Below, in pieces: positions 1-6,924 of a DNA stretch of 36,153 bases. A program made the position numbers and the translations under genes. Every line of letters begins with the position of its first letter. The stretch's first letter is position 1. Below the pieces are notes generated by a model. It ran no database searches. It was not told the origin of the DNA and saw only the letters and a program-made list of their open reading frames with translations. The stretch is from Ureibacillus sp. (GTDB lineage Bacteria > Bacillota > Bacilli > Bacillales_A > Planococcaceae): positions 1 to 36,153 of the forward strand of contig JAPSJC010000016.1 in assembly GCA_031178355.1 (NCBI GenBank). The letters are read 5' to 3'.

Positions 1-193
1 CCAATGCAAAAACGACCCAACGATACCGGTTATTTTGTTTATCCAATGGTATCTACTCCTACTAACCATTTTCCCTTATATATATGTTTTCAAGTAAAGA
101 TTGGGACCATTGTTAATCTTATATTTTGATAGTTTAGACATTCGCATATGAATTTGGTACTTTTCCATTAAGTAAATGAATATTTTCGGAACA
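1..193. other. Left-edge non-coding stretch
   Basis: AT-rich DNA between the window edge and the terminator of the permease remnant. No open frame with a ribosome site and no recognisable RNA or repeat was seen. It could be the 3' flank of a gene lying outside the window. Confidence 0.5.
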
Positions 194-194
194 T

Positions 195-228
195 AAAAAA
201 GCATACTTGCCGTAAGACGCAAGTATGC
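195..228 (-). terminator. Intrinsic terminator of the truncated permease copy
   Basis: A perfect 10-bp stem (201-210 with 219-228) is followed on the minus strand by a T run at 195-200. The stem sequence is nearly the same as the terminator behind the full-length permease at 31592-31619, so the terminator was copied together with the 3' end of that gene. Confidence 0.8.
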
Positions 229-249
229 TTTCGTTGTTTCACATCAAAT

Positions 250-541
250 TTATACAAATATCAACCATAAAACGATCGTAAATGTAATTGTAGTTAACCC
301 TTGTAGTAATGTAGCCATTGTTTGAGCTTTATAAGCTTGTGTAACTTCCATACCACTGTATTGAGTTACTACCCAGAAGAAGCTATCATTCACGTGAGAA
401 ACTGTCATTGCTCCTGCACCAATAGCCATTACCACTAATGCCAAAGGTAGCGCACCTTCAATTCCAGCAGTAACTAACATAGGTGCAACTAATGTAGATG
501 TAATTACAAGAGCTGTAGTTGATGAACCTTGTGCTGTTTCC
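250..541 (-). pseudogene. 3' fragment of a GntP-family permease gene (duplicate)
   Basis: The frame encodes about 97 C-terminal residues that match the end of the intact permease at 31629-32975 almost residue for residue. The only differences seen in the last 76 residues are four near the C-terminus (for example LWLIFV against LWMIFV). Homology extends upstream of the first in-frame ATG (480) and stops abruptly near 541, after the TAQGSSTTALV segment. There is no start codon with a ribosome site at the break. It abuts the stop codon of the DoxX gene. I read it as a promoterless duplicated gene end; it carries its own terminator and may now only end transcription of the upstream operon. Confidence 0.88.
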
Positions 542-553
542 CCCGTTAACTAA

Positions 554-898
554 TTAGATGTTAGCTACACACACAGTGATGGATAATATACCTATAATAA
601 TGGCTGGGGAGATGGATAGAATGGATTCATGTGCCCTCATTCTTAATACAATACCGACCAACATAATCATCGTGATCCAAACTCCGCCTACTACAGCAGC
701 AGTTGTGTACCAAATACCAACTAGCATAAACAGTCCACCCATTAATTGGACGAATCCTGTTACATATCGAAAATAAGCATGTAATTGTAAATGTTTCATT
801 TTTTCTTTTGTATAGTCAGCTCCCGTGAACGCCAGAAAAGAAAGGACCGTGAATAGCGTCCCAATAACAACTTGTATAATTAAAGTGAATAAAAACAT
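554..898 (-). CDS. DoxX-family membrane protein
   Basis: The 114-residue product has four hydrophobic segments (about 3-24, 45-66, 68-86 and 94-112) and the layout of small DoxX/DoxD-like proteins, which often sit with thiol and oxidative-stress genes. The start is fixed by a GAGGAGG site 8 bases upstream. It follows the DsbA-like gene by 13 bases and probably shares its transcript. Known members of this family are poorly defined biochemically; some associate with superoxide dismutase and thiosulfate-handling enzymes at the membrane. Its stop lies about 12 bases from the breakpoint of the duplicated permease fragment. Function beyond family membership is inference. Confidence 0.8.
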   Translation of the reverse strand: MFLFTLIIQVVIGTLFTVLSFLAFTGADYTKEKMKHLQLHAYFRYVTGFVQLMGGLFMLVGIWYTTAAVVGGVWITMIMLVGIVLRMRAHESILSISPAIIIGILSITVCVANI

Positions 899-911
899 AA
901 GTTATTCCTCC

Positions 912-1565
912 TCAGCAAGAATCACCATCAACGGAGCATTGAAAAACATCAAAATTATTTGTTTTTACCTTTTGGCTTTCTTGTTCTATTACTTTTTCAA
1001 ACACCATTTTACTAGCAGCTCCAGAAATACGCTCATTCCCAATAATAAATGTAGGGACTCCAGTAATTTGTGCTTCTTCGTAGGAATGTTTAAGGGCTTG
1101 TTGCTGTGTTTCCTGATATTTTCTTGTTACTAGTGCCTCTTTGAATCTAGTTCCATCAAGCCCGACTTCTGTAGCAAGAGCTGTTAATACCTCAATATCC
1201 CCAATGTTCTTTTCTTCTTGAAAGAAAGCTTTGTACAATCGATCATTATATTCTTTAGCTTTATTGTGTTCTTTTGCGAAGTGGAAACCTTCATGCGCTA
1301 AATCTGTATACGGATGAGGAGAAACATTTGGTAATTTCATGTCTACACCCCACGCTTCAATTCTAGGATTAATTGATTGCTCCCACAAAGCTAATTTAGA
1401 AGGGTCATTTACCGGATCTAATTGTTGGGACGGTCTTGGTCGTAATTCGAACGGCATCCATTCTACCTCAACATCTTTTCCTTCGATTGCCTTTTCAAAT
1501 TGGTCTTTACCTAAGAAACAAAACGGGCAGACATAATCTGAATAAATTTTAATCTTCAATGTCAT
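912..1565 (-). CDS. FrnE-like DsbA-family thiol oxidoreductase
   Basis: The 217-residue cytoplasmic protein begins with a thioredoxin-fold strand and the active-site motif CPFC (Cys13, Cys16), followed by the helical insertion of the FrnE/DsbA group and a cis-proline segment (TGVPTFIIGN, about residue 165). There is no signal peptide. The C-terminus carries two further cysteines (QCSVDGDSC) that could act as a resolving pair, as seen in some FrnE proteins. The start is supported by GGAG 8 bases upstream. It lies between the ywnB-like gene and the DoxX gene, suggesting a thiol or electrophile stress operon. Substrate unknown; members are thought to be disulfide isomerases/oxidoreductases. Confidence 0.88.
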   Translation of the reverse strand: MTLKIKIYSDYVCPFCFLGKDQFEKAIEGKDVEVEWMPFELRPRPSQQLDPVNDPSKLALWEQSINPRIEAWGVDMKLPNVSPHPYTDLAHEGFHFAKEHNKAKEYNDRLYKAFFQEEKNIGDIEVLTALATEVGLDGTRFKEALVTRKYQETQQQALKHSYEEAQITGVPTFIIGNERISGAASKMVFEKVIEQESQKVKTNNFDVFQCSVDGDSC

Positions 1566-1604
1566 TTAATCATCTCCTAACTAAAACTATCAATTTCTAC
1601 TTTT

Positions 1605-1641
1605 TACTAAAAATACCATTAGCCTATGACTAATGGTATTT
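1605..1641 (-). terminator. Hairpin between the ywnB-like and frnE-like genes
   Basis: A perfect 12-bp stem (1611-1622 with 1630-1641), read on the minus strand, is followed by TTTTTAGT. It looks like an intrinsic terminator behind the ywnB-like gene, yet the next gene starts only about 40 bases further on with no clear promoter in between. It probably works as a partial (read-through) terminator that lowers expression of frnE-doxX. Confidence 0.65.
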
Positions 1642-1660
1642 GGGTTTCTAATAAAGCTTT

Positions 1661-2299
1661 TTATTCTGCTTCACCGACAACTGTAAAACGTTCATTTATA
1701 TGTTGTGGATTTTCAATTTCATCCAATACTGCAATAGCATAGTCTGCATAGCTAATATAACTTTCGCCTTTTGAATTAACCAAGAGATTGTCTTTTCCAG
1801 ACTGATATGAACCAGTTCTTTTTCCCTCAGCATCAAACACCGCAGAAGGACTAATAAATGTCCATGTAATATTAGAAGTTTCCTGTAATTCTTTTAAGTT
1901 ACGTCCTTGTCCTTTAGCTGTCGGGATAAATATATCTGGAAAATCTGGAGTTTCCATTACCGTAATTGTTTGGTTTTCGTCTACATAAAGGCTTCCAGCT
2001 CCACCTACAATAATTGCTCTTGTATTTGTTCCTTTTAGCGCCTCAATTAATGTATGACCTGCATCCACATGTGCTTGTTCCTCACCAAGAGGCGCACCGA
2101 ATGCGTTAACAACTACATCAAACTTACTCGCATCATCAGATGAGAGGTCAAATATAGTTTTCTCAATAACCGTAACGTTTCTATCTTCAAGTTTTGAAGC
2201 ATCTCTTACAATAGCTGTCACTTCATGTCCACGACTAACTGCTTCTTTCAAAATAAGACTTCCTGCTTTACCACTTGCTCCAATAATTGCAATTTTCAT
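1661..2299 (-). CDS. YwnB-like NAD(P)-binding protein (atypical SDR)
   Basis: The 212-residue protein has a glycine-rich NAD(P) motif at residues 7-13 (GASGKAG) and the short, atypical Rossmann fold of NmrA/YwnB-type proteins, lacking the classical YxxxK pair of short-chain dehydrogenases. It is divergent from an Rrf2 regulator, the same arrangement as ywnB-ywnA of Bacillus subtilis as I remember it. An AGGAGGG ribosome site precedes the start. Its promoter has a perfect TTGACA -35, 17-bp spacer and TACTAT -10, the latter covered by a predicted repressor site. A broken second copy of this gene lies at 4927-5090. Likely a redox sensor or reductase for electrophiles; the substrate is unknown. 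Confidence 0.85.
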   Translation of the reverse strand: MKIAIIGASGKAGSLILKEAVSRGHEVTAIVRDASKLEDRNVTVIEKTIFDLSSDDASKFDVVVNAFGAPLGEEQAHVDAGHTLIEALKGTNTRAIIVGGAGSLYVDENQTITVMETPDFPDIFIPTAKGQGRNLKELQETSNITWTFISPSAVFDAEGKRTGSYQSGKDNLLVNSKGESYISYADYAIAVLDEIENPQHINERFTVVGEAE

Positions 2300-2328
2300 T
2301 TTTATAATACCCTCCTACGCACACAAGT

Positions 2329-2383
2329 TGTAACCTTTACGATTACTTGTAATCATAGTAATTACAATTTAGTTATTTGTCAA
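2329..2383 (-). promoter_or_regulatory. Promoter of the ywnB-like operon with tandem Rrf2-type operators
   Basis: On the minus strand: -35 TTGACA (2378-2383), 17-bp spacer, -10 TACTAT (2355-2360). A 19-bp dyad TGTAAT-CATAGTA-ATTACA at 2348-2366 overlies the -10. Immediately downstream, 2329-2347 holds a second near-copy, TGTAAC-CTTTACG-ATTACT (11 of 12 arm bases agree). The placement predicts repression, presumably by the divergent Rrf2 protein. Confidence 0.75.
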
Positions 2384-2445
2384 TACTTTTAATAATCTTT
2401 CAATTACGTTAATATTTAATTCATTATTATTAAGCATGAATATAC

Positions 2446-2475
2446 TTGTAATAAAATAAGTTACAGGTGTATTAT
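2446..2475 (+). promoter_or_regulatory. Rrf2 gene promoter with autoregulatory operator
   Basis: A 19-bp dyad TGTAAT-AAAATAA-GTTACA sits at 2447-2465. A possible promoter uses TTGTAA (2446-2451) as -35 and TATTAT (2470-2475) as -10 with 18 bp between. The operator would then cover the -35 and spacer. The dyad matches those in front of the ywnB-like and SnoaL-lipoprotein genes, which points to autorepression. Confidence 0.65.
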
Positions 2476-2507
2476 TATCTTACATCTATTTATGAAAGGT
2501 GAGAAAA

Positions 2508-2942
2508 ATGTCAATTAGTAGTCGATTTTCTGTAGGTATTCATATATTAGCTCTTATCGAGATAAATAAAAATGGAATAAGCACTTCAGAATTTTTAGCA
2601 GCAAGTGTAAATACAAATCCTGTTGTAATCAGGAAAATTATAGGGATGCTTAAAAATGCAGGATTAGTAAAAGCTCGACCTGGCATTGCCGGAGCGGAAC
2701 TCGCAAAGGAGCTATCTGATATAACACTGTTCGATGTGTATAAGGCTGTGAATGTTGTACAAGAGAAAGAGTTATTTACTGTTCATGACAATCCAAATCC
2801 TGAATGTCCTGTAGGTAGGAACATCCAGAAAACTATTGGACCGTTATTTACATCAGCCCAATTGGCAATGGAGAAGGTTTTAAAAAGCCTTACATTAGAA
2901 GATGTTGTGAAGGATATATCTACTAAAGAAAATATCTGTTAG
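2508..2942 (+). CDS. Rrf2-family transcriptional regulator (YwnA-like)
   Basis: The 144-residue protein has the Rrf2 winged helix-turn-helix: SSRFSVGIHILALI at the start, recognition segment around residues 36-50 (NTNPVVIRKIIG), wing near 55-65. It does not have the three-cysteine Fe-S ligand set of IscR or NsrR; instead it keeps a single cysteine in PECPVG (Cys100) plus a C-terminal cysteine (Cys144), as in YwnA/CymR-like members. Cys100 is a candidate sensor thiol. I chose the ATG at 2508 because GAAAGGTGAG lies just upstream; an in-frame GTG at 2499 overlaps that site. It is divergent from the ywnB-like gene, and matching operators lie in front of itself, that gene and the lipoprotein at 5231-6112. 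Confidence 0.9.
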   Translation: MSISSRFSVGIHILALIEINKNGISTSEFLAASVNTNPVVIRKIIGMLKNAGLVKARPGIAGAELAKELSDITLFDVYKAVNVVQEKELFTVHDNPNPECPVGRNIQKTIGPLFTSAQLAMEKVLKSLTLEDVVKDISTKENIC

Positions 2943-3036
2943 AAAAGACATCCTAAGGAATGTCTCAGACTGTAGACAAACTCAAAGAATTATGAGATTG
3001 TTTGCGGTCTTCTTTCTTTATACAATACATATAGAA

Positions 3037-3180
3037 ATCGTCGATTTCCGTTACAGGCGCTACGCTTTCCACGGGCACGGCCTCAGCCTTCTCCCTTGCT
3101 ACGCTCATTCCGGGTGCTTCGGCTCGTGCTGTTCCCGTAGGAGTCTCCACTTTGCTCCTCCTTCTACTCCAATCGACTCA
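3037..3180. repeat. GC-rich block inside the IS remnant
   Basis: This stretch is clearly richer in G and C than its surroundings and contains CTACGCTTTCCACGGGCACG-type sequence. From memory, similar blocks recur at many loci in Bacillaceae genomes, often beside insertion sequences; that is recollection, not a search result. Open frames across it in both directions have no ribosome site and are not called as genes. Confidence 0.45.
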
Positions 3181-3235
3181 TATATCAACTAATACAAAAG
3201 TGTTGTGCTTTTAATAAGCTGAGGTGTGATAGCTA

Positions 3236-3949
3236 TGATGACGAAAATCAAGTCAATGTACGTGAACAACTAAAAATACTAGCAATCGAACAGCTTGTAC
3301 AAAGGACCATCTTGACCGCAAATTAGACGCTGCTATTGATTTTAACTTTAACTATTCCTTAGTTGAACATCTTTACTCTGCTGTAGGGCGACCGAGTATC
3401 AATCCTGTGGTTCTGTTTAAAATGATATTTATTCAATATACTTCCGGCATTCGTTCTATGCGTCAAACGCTTAAAGAGATTGAAACGAACATGGCCTATC
3501 GTTGGTTTTTCGGATTCGGTTTTTATACAGAAATACCACATTTATCAACCTTCGGTAAGAACTATGCACGTCGCTTTCAAGATACCGATTAGCAAATCTT
3601 TTACCACATCTTAGAAGAAATTATGGGTGTTACCAAGTATTTCTACAAACCCGTCCGAATACAAAGGAAAGTTTCTTCCGGAAGCATGAATATGTTTTTG
3701 ATGAGTATCACAATGCTTACATCTGTCCGAATAATCAGTTACGTGGAGGAAACGGAGCACCTACGTCATCATTTTGAAATAAAAGAGATATATGCAAAAA
3801 GTAAAGAAACAATCGAACGTGTCTTTGCCGATGCAAAAAGTAATGCATGATATGCGTTGACAACCCTTCGGGGTCTAAAAAAATTGTCCATGCAGGCGAT
3901 GCTTACTTTTGCTGCCCTGAATTTAAAAAAACTTGCCACTTGGACGTGA
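3236..3949 (+). pseudogene. IS1182-family transposase, broken
   Basis: Pieces of the IS1182-type transposase can be followed in order but in changing frames. An N-terminal start MTKIKSMYVNN near 3239 is stopped at once. The segment with LVEHLYSAVGRPSINPVVLF and MRQTLKEIETNMAYRWFFGF (about 3355-3590) ends in a stop at 3590. The C-terminal block ETIERVFADAK, then MRYTTLRGLKKLSMQAMLTF after a frame change, runs to a stop at 3947. The central catalytic region is mostly deleted. It cannot make an active enzyme. Confidence 0.88.
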
Positions 3950-4042
3950 CAACCTGCATAAAGAGAGGTTTATTCGTCTCGCAGAGACGTATAATACATA
4001 GAATTCAGTGGTAGTTAATAAACTATTAACATAAAAAAAGCC

Positions 4043-4078
4043 AAAATACCTCGAGAGGTGAGACTCTCGAGGTATTTT
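4043..4078. terminator. Strong hairpin at the right end of the IS remnant
   Basis: A perfect 14-bp stem (4043-4056 with 4065-4078) with an 8-base loop and A/T-rich foot on both sides. It can serve as a bidirectional terminator and lies just inside the right inverted repeat, as is common for terminators that insulate transposase genes. Confidence 0.7.
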
Positions 4079-4153
4079 GTCGACACTCTGAGACATTCCT
4101 AAGGAATGTCTTTTCTCTTTGTTCTATATACGATTTTTATTGGCTTTGAATAT

Positions 4154-4188
4154 ATTAAAAAACCGACCTTTCTAAATAAGGTCGGTTT
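4154..4188 (-). terminator. Intrinsic terminator of the second DsbA-like gene
   Basis: An 11-bp stem (4160-4170 with 4178-4188), read on the minus strand, is followed by TTTTTTAATA. It lies 34 bases behind the stop codon of the DsbA-like gene. Confidence 0.8.
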
Positions 4189-4221
4189 AAGTTAAGTTCA
4201 GTTTTGTTGTTTAGGAACTTA

Positions 4222-4851
4222 TTATGCAATGACACTTTCCAGACGAGCCTCAATCTTCTCAGCAGTCATAACGCCACCACCAAGCCCGATATATTCATTA
4301 CCTTTCTTCAAAAGTAATGTAGGATAGCTCTGGACTCCAAGCTCCTGAACCTTCTTAAAGTCAGCTTGGGCATCTTTAATGGAAGCCACGTCCTCAAACA
4401 GTGCTAGGACTGCCTTTGGATCAAGATCATTAGCAATAGCAATTTCTCGGTAAGTCGCTGGGTCATTAAGACTCTTACCTTCATAATAAAATGCACGTTG
4501 CATGGACGAAGCTAAATTTAAAGAACGTTCTGGTGCGAGGGAACGCAATGCAGAAAAACCAATTGCAGCCGCCTCAGAGTCTAAGATAAAAGTCCCTTCT
4601 TTCAACAATGATTGATAGGAATCACCAAACTCTGCACCAGTAAGTTGGCTAATTCGTTTGTTTGCTTCTGGAATGTGTGTGTACGCCCCAATAGGTTGCT
4701 TACCTTCACCAACAAATAAACCGCCAGACAAAACAGTAAGAGGTAATTCAGGGTGGTTCTCATGAAAAGCTTTTAGGCTTTTGGAAAAACCATAACACCA
4801 GCCACAGTAAGCATCCCACACATAGATAAGAGCAAGTTCCTTGTTATTCAT
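4222..4851 (-). CDS. DsbA-family protein with CGWC active site
   Basis: The 209-residue protein starts with a thioredoxin-fold strand and CGWC (Cys16-Cys19), continues through a helical insert, and has a cis-proline segment (VQSYPTLLLKKG) near residue 180, like the cytoplasmic DsbA/COG3531 group. The start at 4851 is set by AAAGGAGG about 7 bases upstream; a longer frame to 4905 adds an unlikely Trp/Lys-rich leader. No signal peptide. It stands alone between the IS remnant and a ywnB-like gene fragment, but shares the thiol theme of the frnE-like gene. Redox partner unknown. Confidence 0.87.
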   Translation of the reverse strand: MNNKELALIYVWDAYCGWCYGFSKSLKAFHENHPELPLTVLSGGLFVGEGKQPIGAYTHIPEANKRISQLTGAEFGDSYQSLLKEGTFILDSEAAAIGFSALRSLAPERSLNLASSMQRAFYYEGKSLNDPATYREIAIANDLDPKAVLALFEDVASIKDAQADFKKVQELGVQSYPTLLLKKGNEYIGLGGGVMTAEKIEARLESVIA

Positions 4852-4926
4852 AGTAAACCTCCTTTCAAACCAGTCGTTACACCATCGCTTCTTACTCCAT
4901 TTCACTTACGACAGTAAAAATTTTTT

Positions 4927-5090
4927 ATGCATTTAAATTTTCAATTTCATCTATTATTACTCAATAGCATAGTCTGCGTAAGTAATATAAACTTCACCTA
5001 TTTGATTAGGCAAAAGATCTTTTCCTGATTGAGATGAACCGGTTTTTTTTCTTTAGCATCAAAGCCTGTAGAAGGACTAATGAATGTCAA
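4927..5090 (-). pseudogene. Internal fragment of a second ywnB-like gene
   Basis: This non-coding stretch aligns with 1701-1870 of the intact ywnB-like gene: both contain the complements of ADYAIAVLDEIEN, YISYA, KDLL and the FISPS/AEGKRTGS region in order, with many substitutions and small gaps that destroy the frame. Neither the NAD-binding start nor the gene's C-terminal end is present. It is a decayed paralogue, and lies next to the SnoaL lipoprotein gene that shares the ywnB operator. Confidence 0.8.
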
Positions 5091-5230
5091 TGTATTCATT
5101 TTATAGTCCTCCGTTAACTTTATTATTATAATTATTTATTTTAGATTACTTTTAGAGAATACTTTCAAATAGAACAGGTAACCATAGTCTAAATATATTT
5201 TACCTAGAGTACCCTTTATATTATAATCTG

Positions 5231-6112
5231 TTAAAACTTCCCATTACTATTTTTCCACTCATCTTCTGCTGGAATTGTTTCTAGAATATCCCAGTGTTCT
5301 GCAATCTTTCCATTTTCCACTCTAAATAAGTCATAGAATGATGTATGAGTGCCTCCTAATGTACCTTCACTTACCGTTAATACAAAATTACCTTCTGCCA
5401 CTACTAAATGAACTTTATCATACTGCATTGTAATCCCTTGTTTTGCCCATTCTTCTAGAGCTTTTCCTAGCCCAGATAAACCGTCGGCAATATAAGGGTT
5501 ATGTTGGATATAATTATCTCCATCGAAATACGAAGTTAATTTATCAGGATTTTGTCCCATCAAAACATCTTTCACAAAATTCTCAACTAGTTCTTTGTTT
5601 TCAGCTGTTTTATCTACATCTTTTATTTCAGTTTCCCCATCAAGCATTGTGTGTCCATTTGCTGTATCCGTAACAAGTTCCTGAATATTATCCCAATGCT
5701 CAACAATTTGTCCGTTCTCAAATCTAAAGATATCAAAGATCGCTTTTGGACCATTAAGTTCATATTCTGAGTGTACCGCTACTAGATCTCCATCTTCGAT
5801 AACACGCTTAACCTCAACCTTTGTTCCAATTGACTTTAGATATTCTAAAGAACCAGTCAGTCCTTCTCTTCCATTTTCAAAATTTAAATTATGTTGTATA
5901 TATGTTTCAGAGCTTACAAAACTTTCGATTGCCTCTTTCTCTCCACTTTCTAGACTCTCCAAGACTGCTACAGCTTTTTCTTTATTCGTCAATTCGCTAA
6001 CCTCCTGGTTTTGATTAGAATTACTTTCTGTTTCTGAGCTATTATTACCACATGCCGCTAATACAATAGCTAAAACTAAGAAAAGACTTATTGATAAAAT
6101 AGTCTTATTCAT
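5231..6112 (-). CDS. Lipoprotein with two SnoaL-like (NTF2-fold) domains
   Basis: The 293-residue product has a lipoprotein signal ending in LAAC-G (Cys21), an acidic/Asn-rich linker, then two copies of a SnoaL-like polyketide-cyclase domain (about 45-150 and 165-285). Each copy has an ...YIQHN... strand and an F.R.ENGKI.EHWD end, showing an internal duplication. The family includes small hydrolases, isomerases and ligand-binding proteins with no single activity. The start is the ATG at 6112, 8 bases after GGAG; the longer frame begins with a GTG right at that site. Its promoter carries operators matching those of the Rrf2 regulator, so it is predicted to be an extracytoplasmic arm of that stress response. 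Confidence 0.85.
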   Translation of the reverse strand: MNKTILSISLFLVLAIVLAACGNNSSETESNSNQNQEVSELTNKEKAVAVLESLESGEKEAIESFVSSETYIQHNLNFENGREGLTGSLEYLKSIGTKVEVKRVIEDGDLVAVHSEYELNGPKAIFDIFRFENGQIVEHWDNIQELVTDTANGHTMLDGETEIKDVDKTAENKELVENFVKDVLMGQNPDKLTSYFDGDNYIQHNPYIADGLSGLGKALEEWAKQGITMQYDKVHLVVAEGNFVLTVSEGTLGGTHTSFYDLFRVENGKIAEHWDILETIPAEDEWKNSNGKF

Positions 6113-6151
6113 TTTACCCACTCCTTAATATTCTATGATGATTTTGTTAAT

Positions 6152-6273
6152 TGTAACTAACTTAGTTACATCTTAGTTAAAAAATTAACTCTCACCTTTT
6201 TATGAGAGAAACTTTTTTGTTATTAGGTTGATCAACCTAATGTAACTATAATGGTTACAGGTTATTTTGTCAA
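6152..6273 (-). promoter_or_regulatory. Promoter of the SnoaL lipoprotein with two Rrf2-type operators
   Basis: Minus strand: -35 TTGACA (6268-6273), 17-bp spacer, -10 TATAGT (6245-6250). A dyad TGTAAC-CATTATA-GTTACA at 6241-6259 covers the -10, exactly as in the ywnB-like promoter. A second site, the perfect 19-bp palindrome TGTAACTAACTTAGTTACA, lies at 6152-6170 in the untranslated leader. Confidence 0.78.
6222..6241. repeat. Perfect 20-bp palindrome
   Basis: ATTAGGTTGATCAACCTAAT is a perfect inverted repeat directly downstream of the -10 of the lipoprotein promoter, sharing one base with the neighbouring TGTAAC dyad. It is a likely binding site for a second, unidentified dimeric regulator, or a strong cruciform/hairpin in the leader. 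Confidence 0.6.
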
Positions 6274-6924
6274 CAACATTTTTAATTTCGTTATAGTTTA
6301 GATAATAAAAAAATCATCCCTTTATTAAAAGAGATGATCATCTATAAAAATTCTTGAAGCATTTTATTATTTAATTCGTTTTGCAGATTGGTACTTTCAT
6401 AAGTAACATCTAATTTATTCTAATCTTGAAGGTTCGCTATGACGAAAAGTAATTTTAGACACTTCTATTGATGATAAACCAATTACCTGTTGAGATAAAT
6501 ACAAGTAGAAAATAAAGAAACAGGATACAAAGTTCAAGTGTATATTGATGTGGATCCGTTAACAATTGGAGAAAAAATATAAAGATGCAGTAGAATTGAC
6601 AAAAAAATAGATTCCTTGGGAATCAAAATTTAATAATGAAAACGATTGATTACTAGTTTTCAAGTTGGTTCAAAGTCATGTTCATTCTTATGATACTTTT
6701 TTAAAAATTGAGTAGGAGACTAGCCATTATTTGACTAGTCGACCTCTAACACCACCGTACGTAAATGTAAAATTAAAAGGAATTTTCCATCCGGAAATAA
6801 ATCGTAAAACCAAGACAGGTCAAGAGTTTATAATGAAACACAATATGAATCGGCAATATTTATTTGTTACATAAGAAAAAAGAGATTAGATTTAAGAAAA
6901 TATTAGAGATATGAATCCTTGCTT
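6274..6924. other. Gene-poor stretch with decayed coding traces
   Basis: No intact gene was seen in this 650-base region. Short protein-like runs survive on the plus strand: VENKETGYKVQVYIDVDPL at about 6500-6560, continued after a frameshift by EKKYKDAVELTKK to a stop near 6610, and VNVKLKGIFHPEIN near 6760-6800. They look like remains of one or two old genes that I cannot identify. A weak A/T-rich hairpin lies near 6313-6340. Confidence 0.4.

Larger units (their letters stand above)
2942..4115. mobile_element. Decayed IS1182-type insertion sequence
   Basis: The element has matching inverted ends: 2942-2980 and the complement of 4076-4115 agree over nearly 40 bases with a few differences. 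Each end contains the small palindrome GACATTCCTAAGGAATGTC (4092-4110; one T lost at 2947-2964). Between them lie a GC-rich block, a broken IS1182-family transposase frame and a strong 14-bp hairpin. The size (about 1.17 kb) is well below a complete IS1182 element (typically about 1.6-1.9 kb), so most of the middle of the transposase is missing. It sits directly behind the stop codon of the Rrf2 gene. Because the end motif is palindromic I cannot tell whether it is part of the terminal repeat or a duplicated target such as a transcription terminator. Confidence 0.8.

Noticed and set aside
2965-3192. Two opposing frames of 61-66 codons in the GC-rich IS block
   Set aside because: No ribosome site, no protein family, and the block is a repeat inside the insertion element.
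3623-3850. 75-codon frame ending KETIERVFADAKSNA called as a gene
   Set aside because: It is a piece of the broken IS1182 transposase joined to out-of-frame sequence, not an independent gene.
6500-6860. A possible intact gene in the 6.3-6.9 kb gap
   Set aside because: Protein-like runs change frame and meet stops within 20-40 codons and have no start with a ribosome site; noted only as decayed coding traces.
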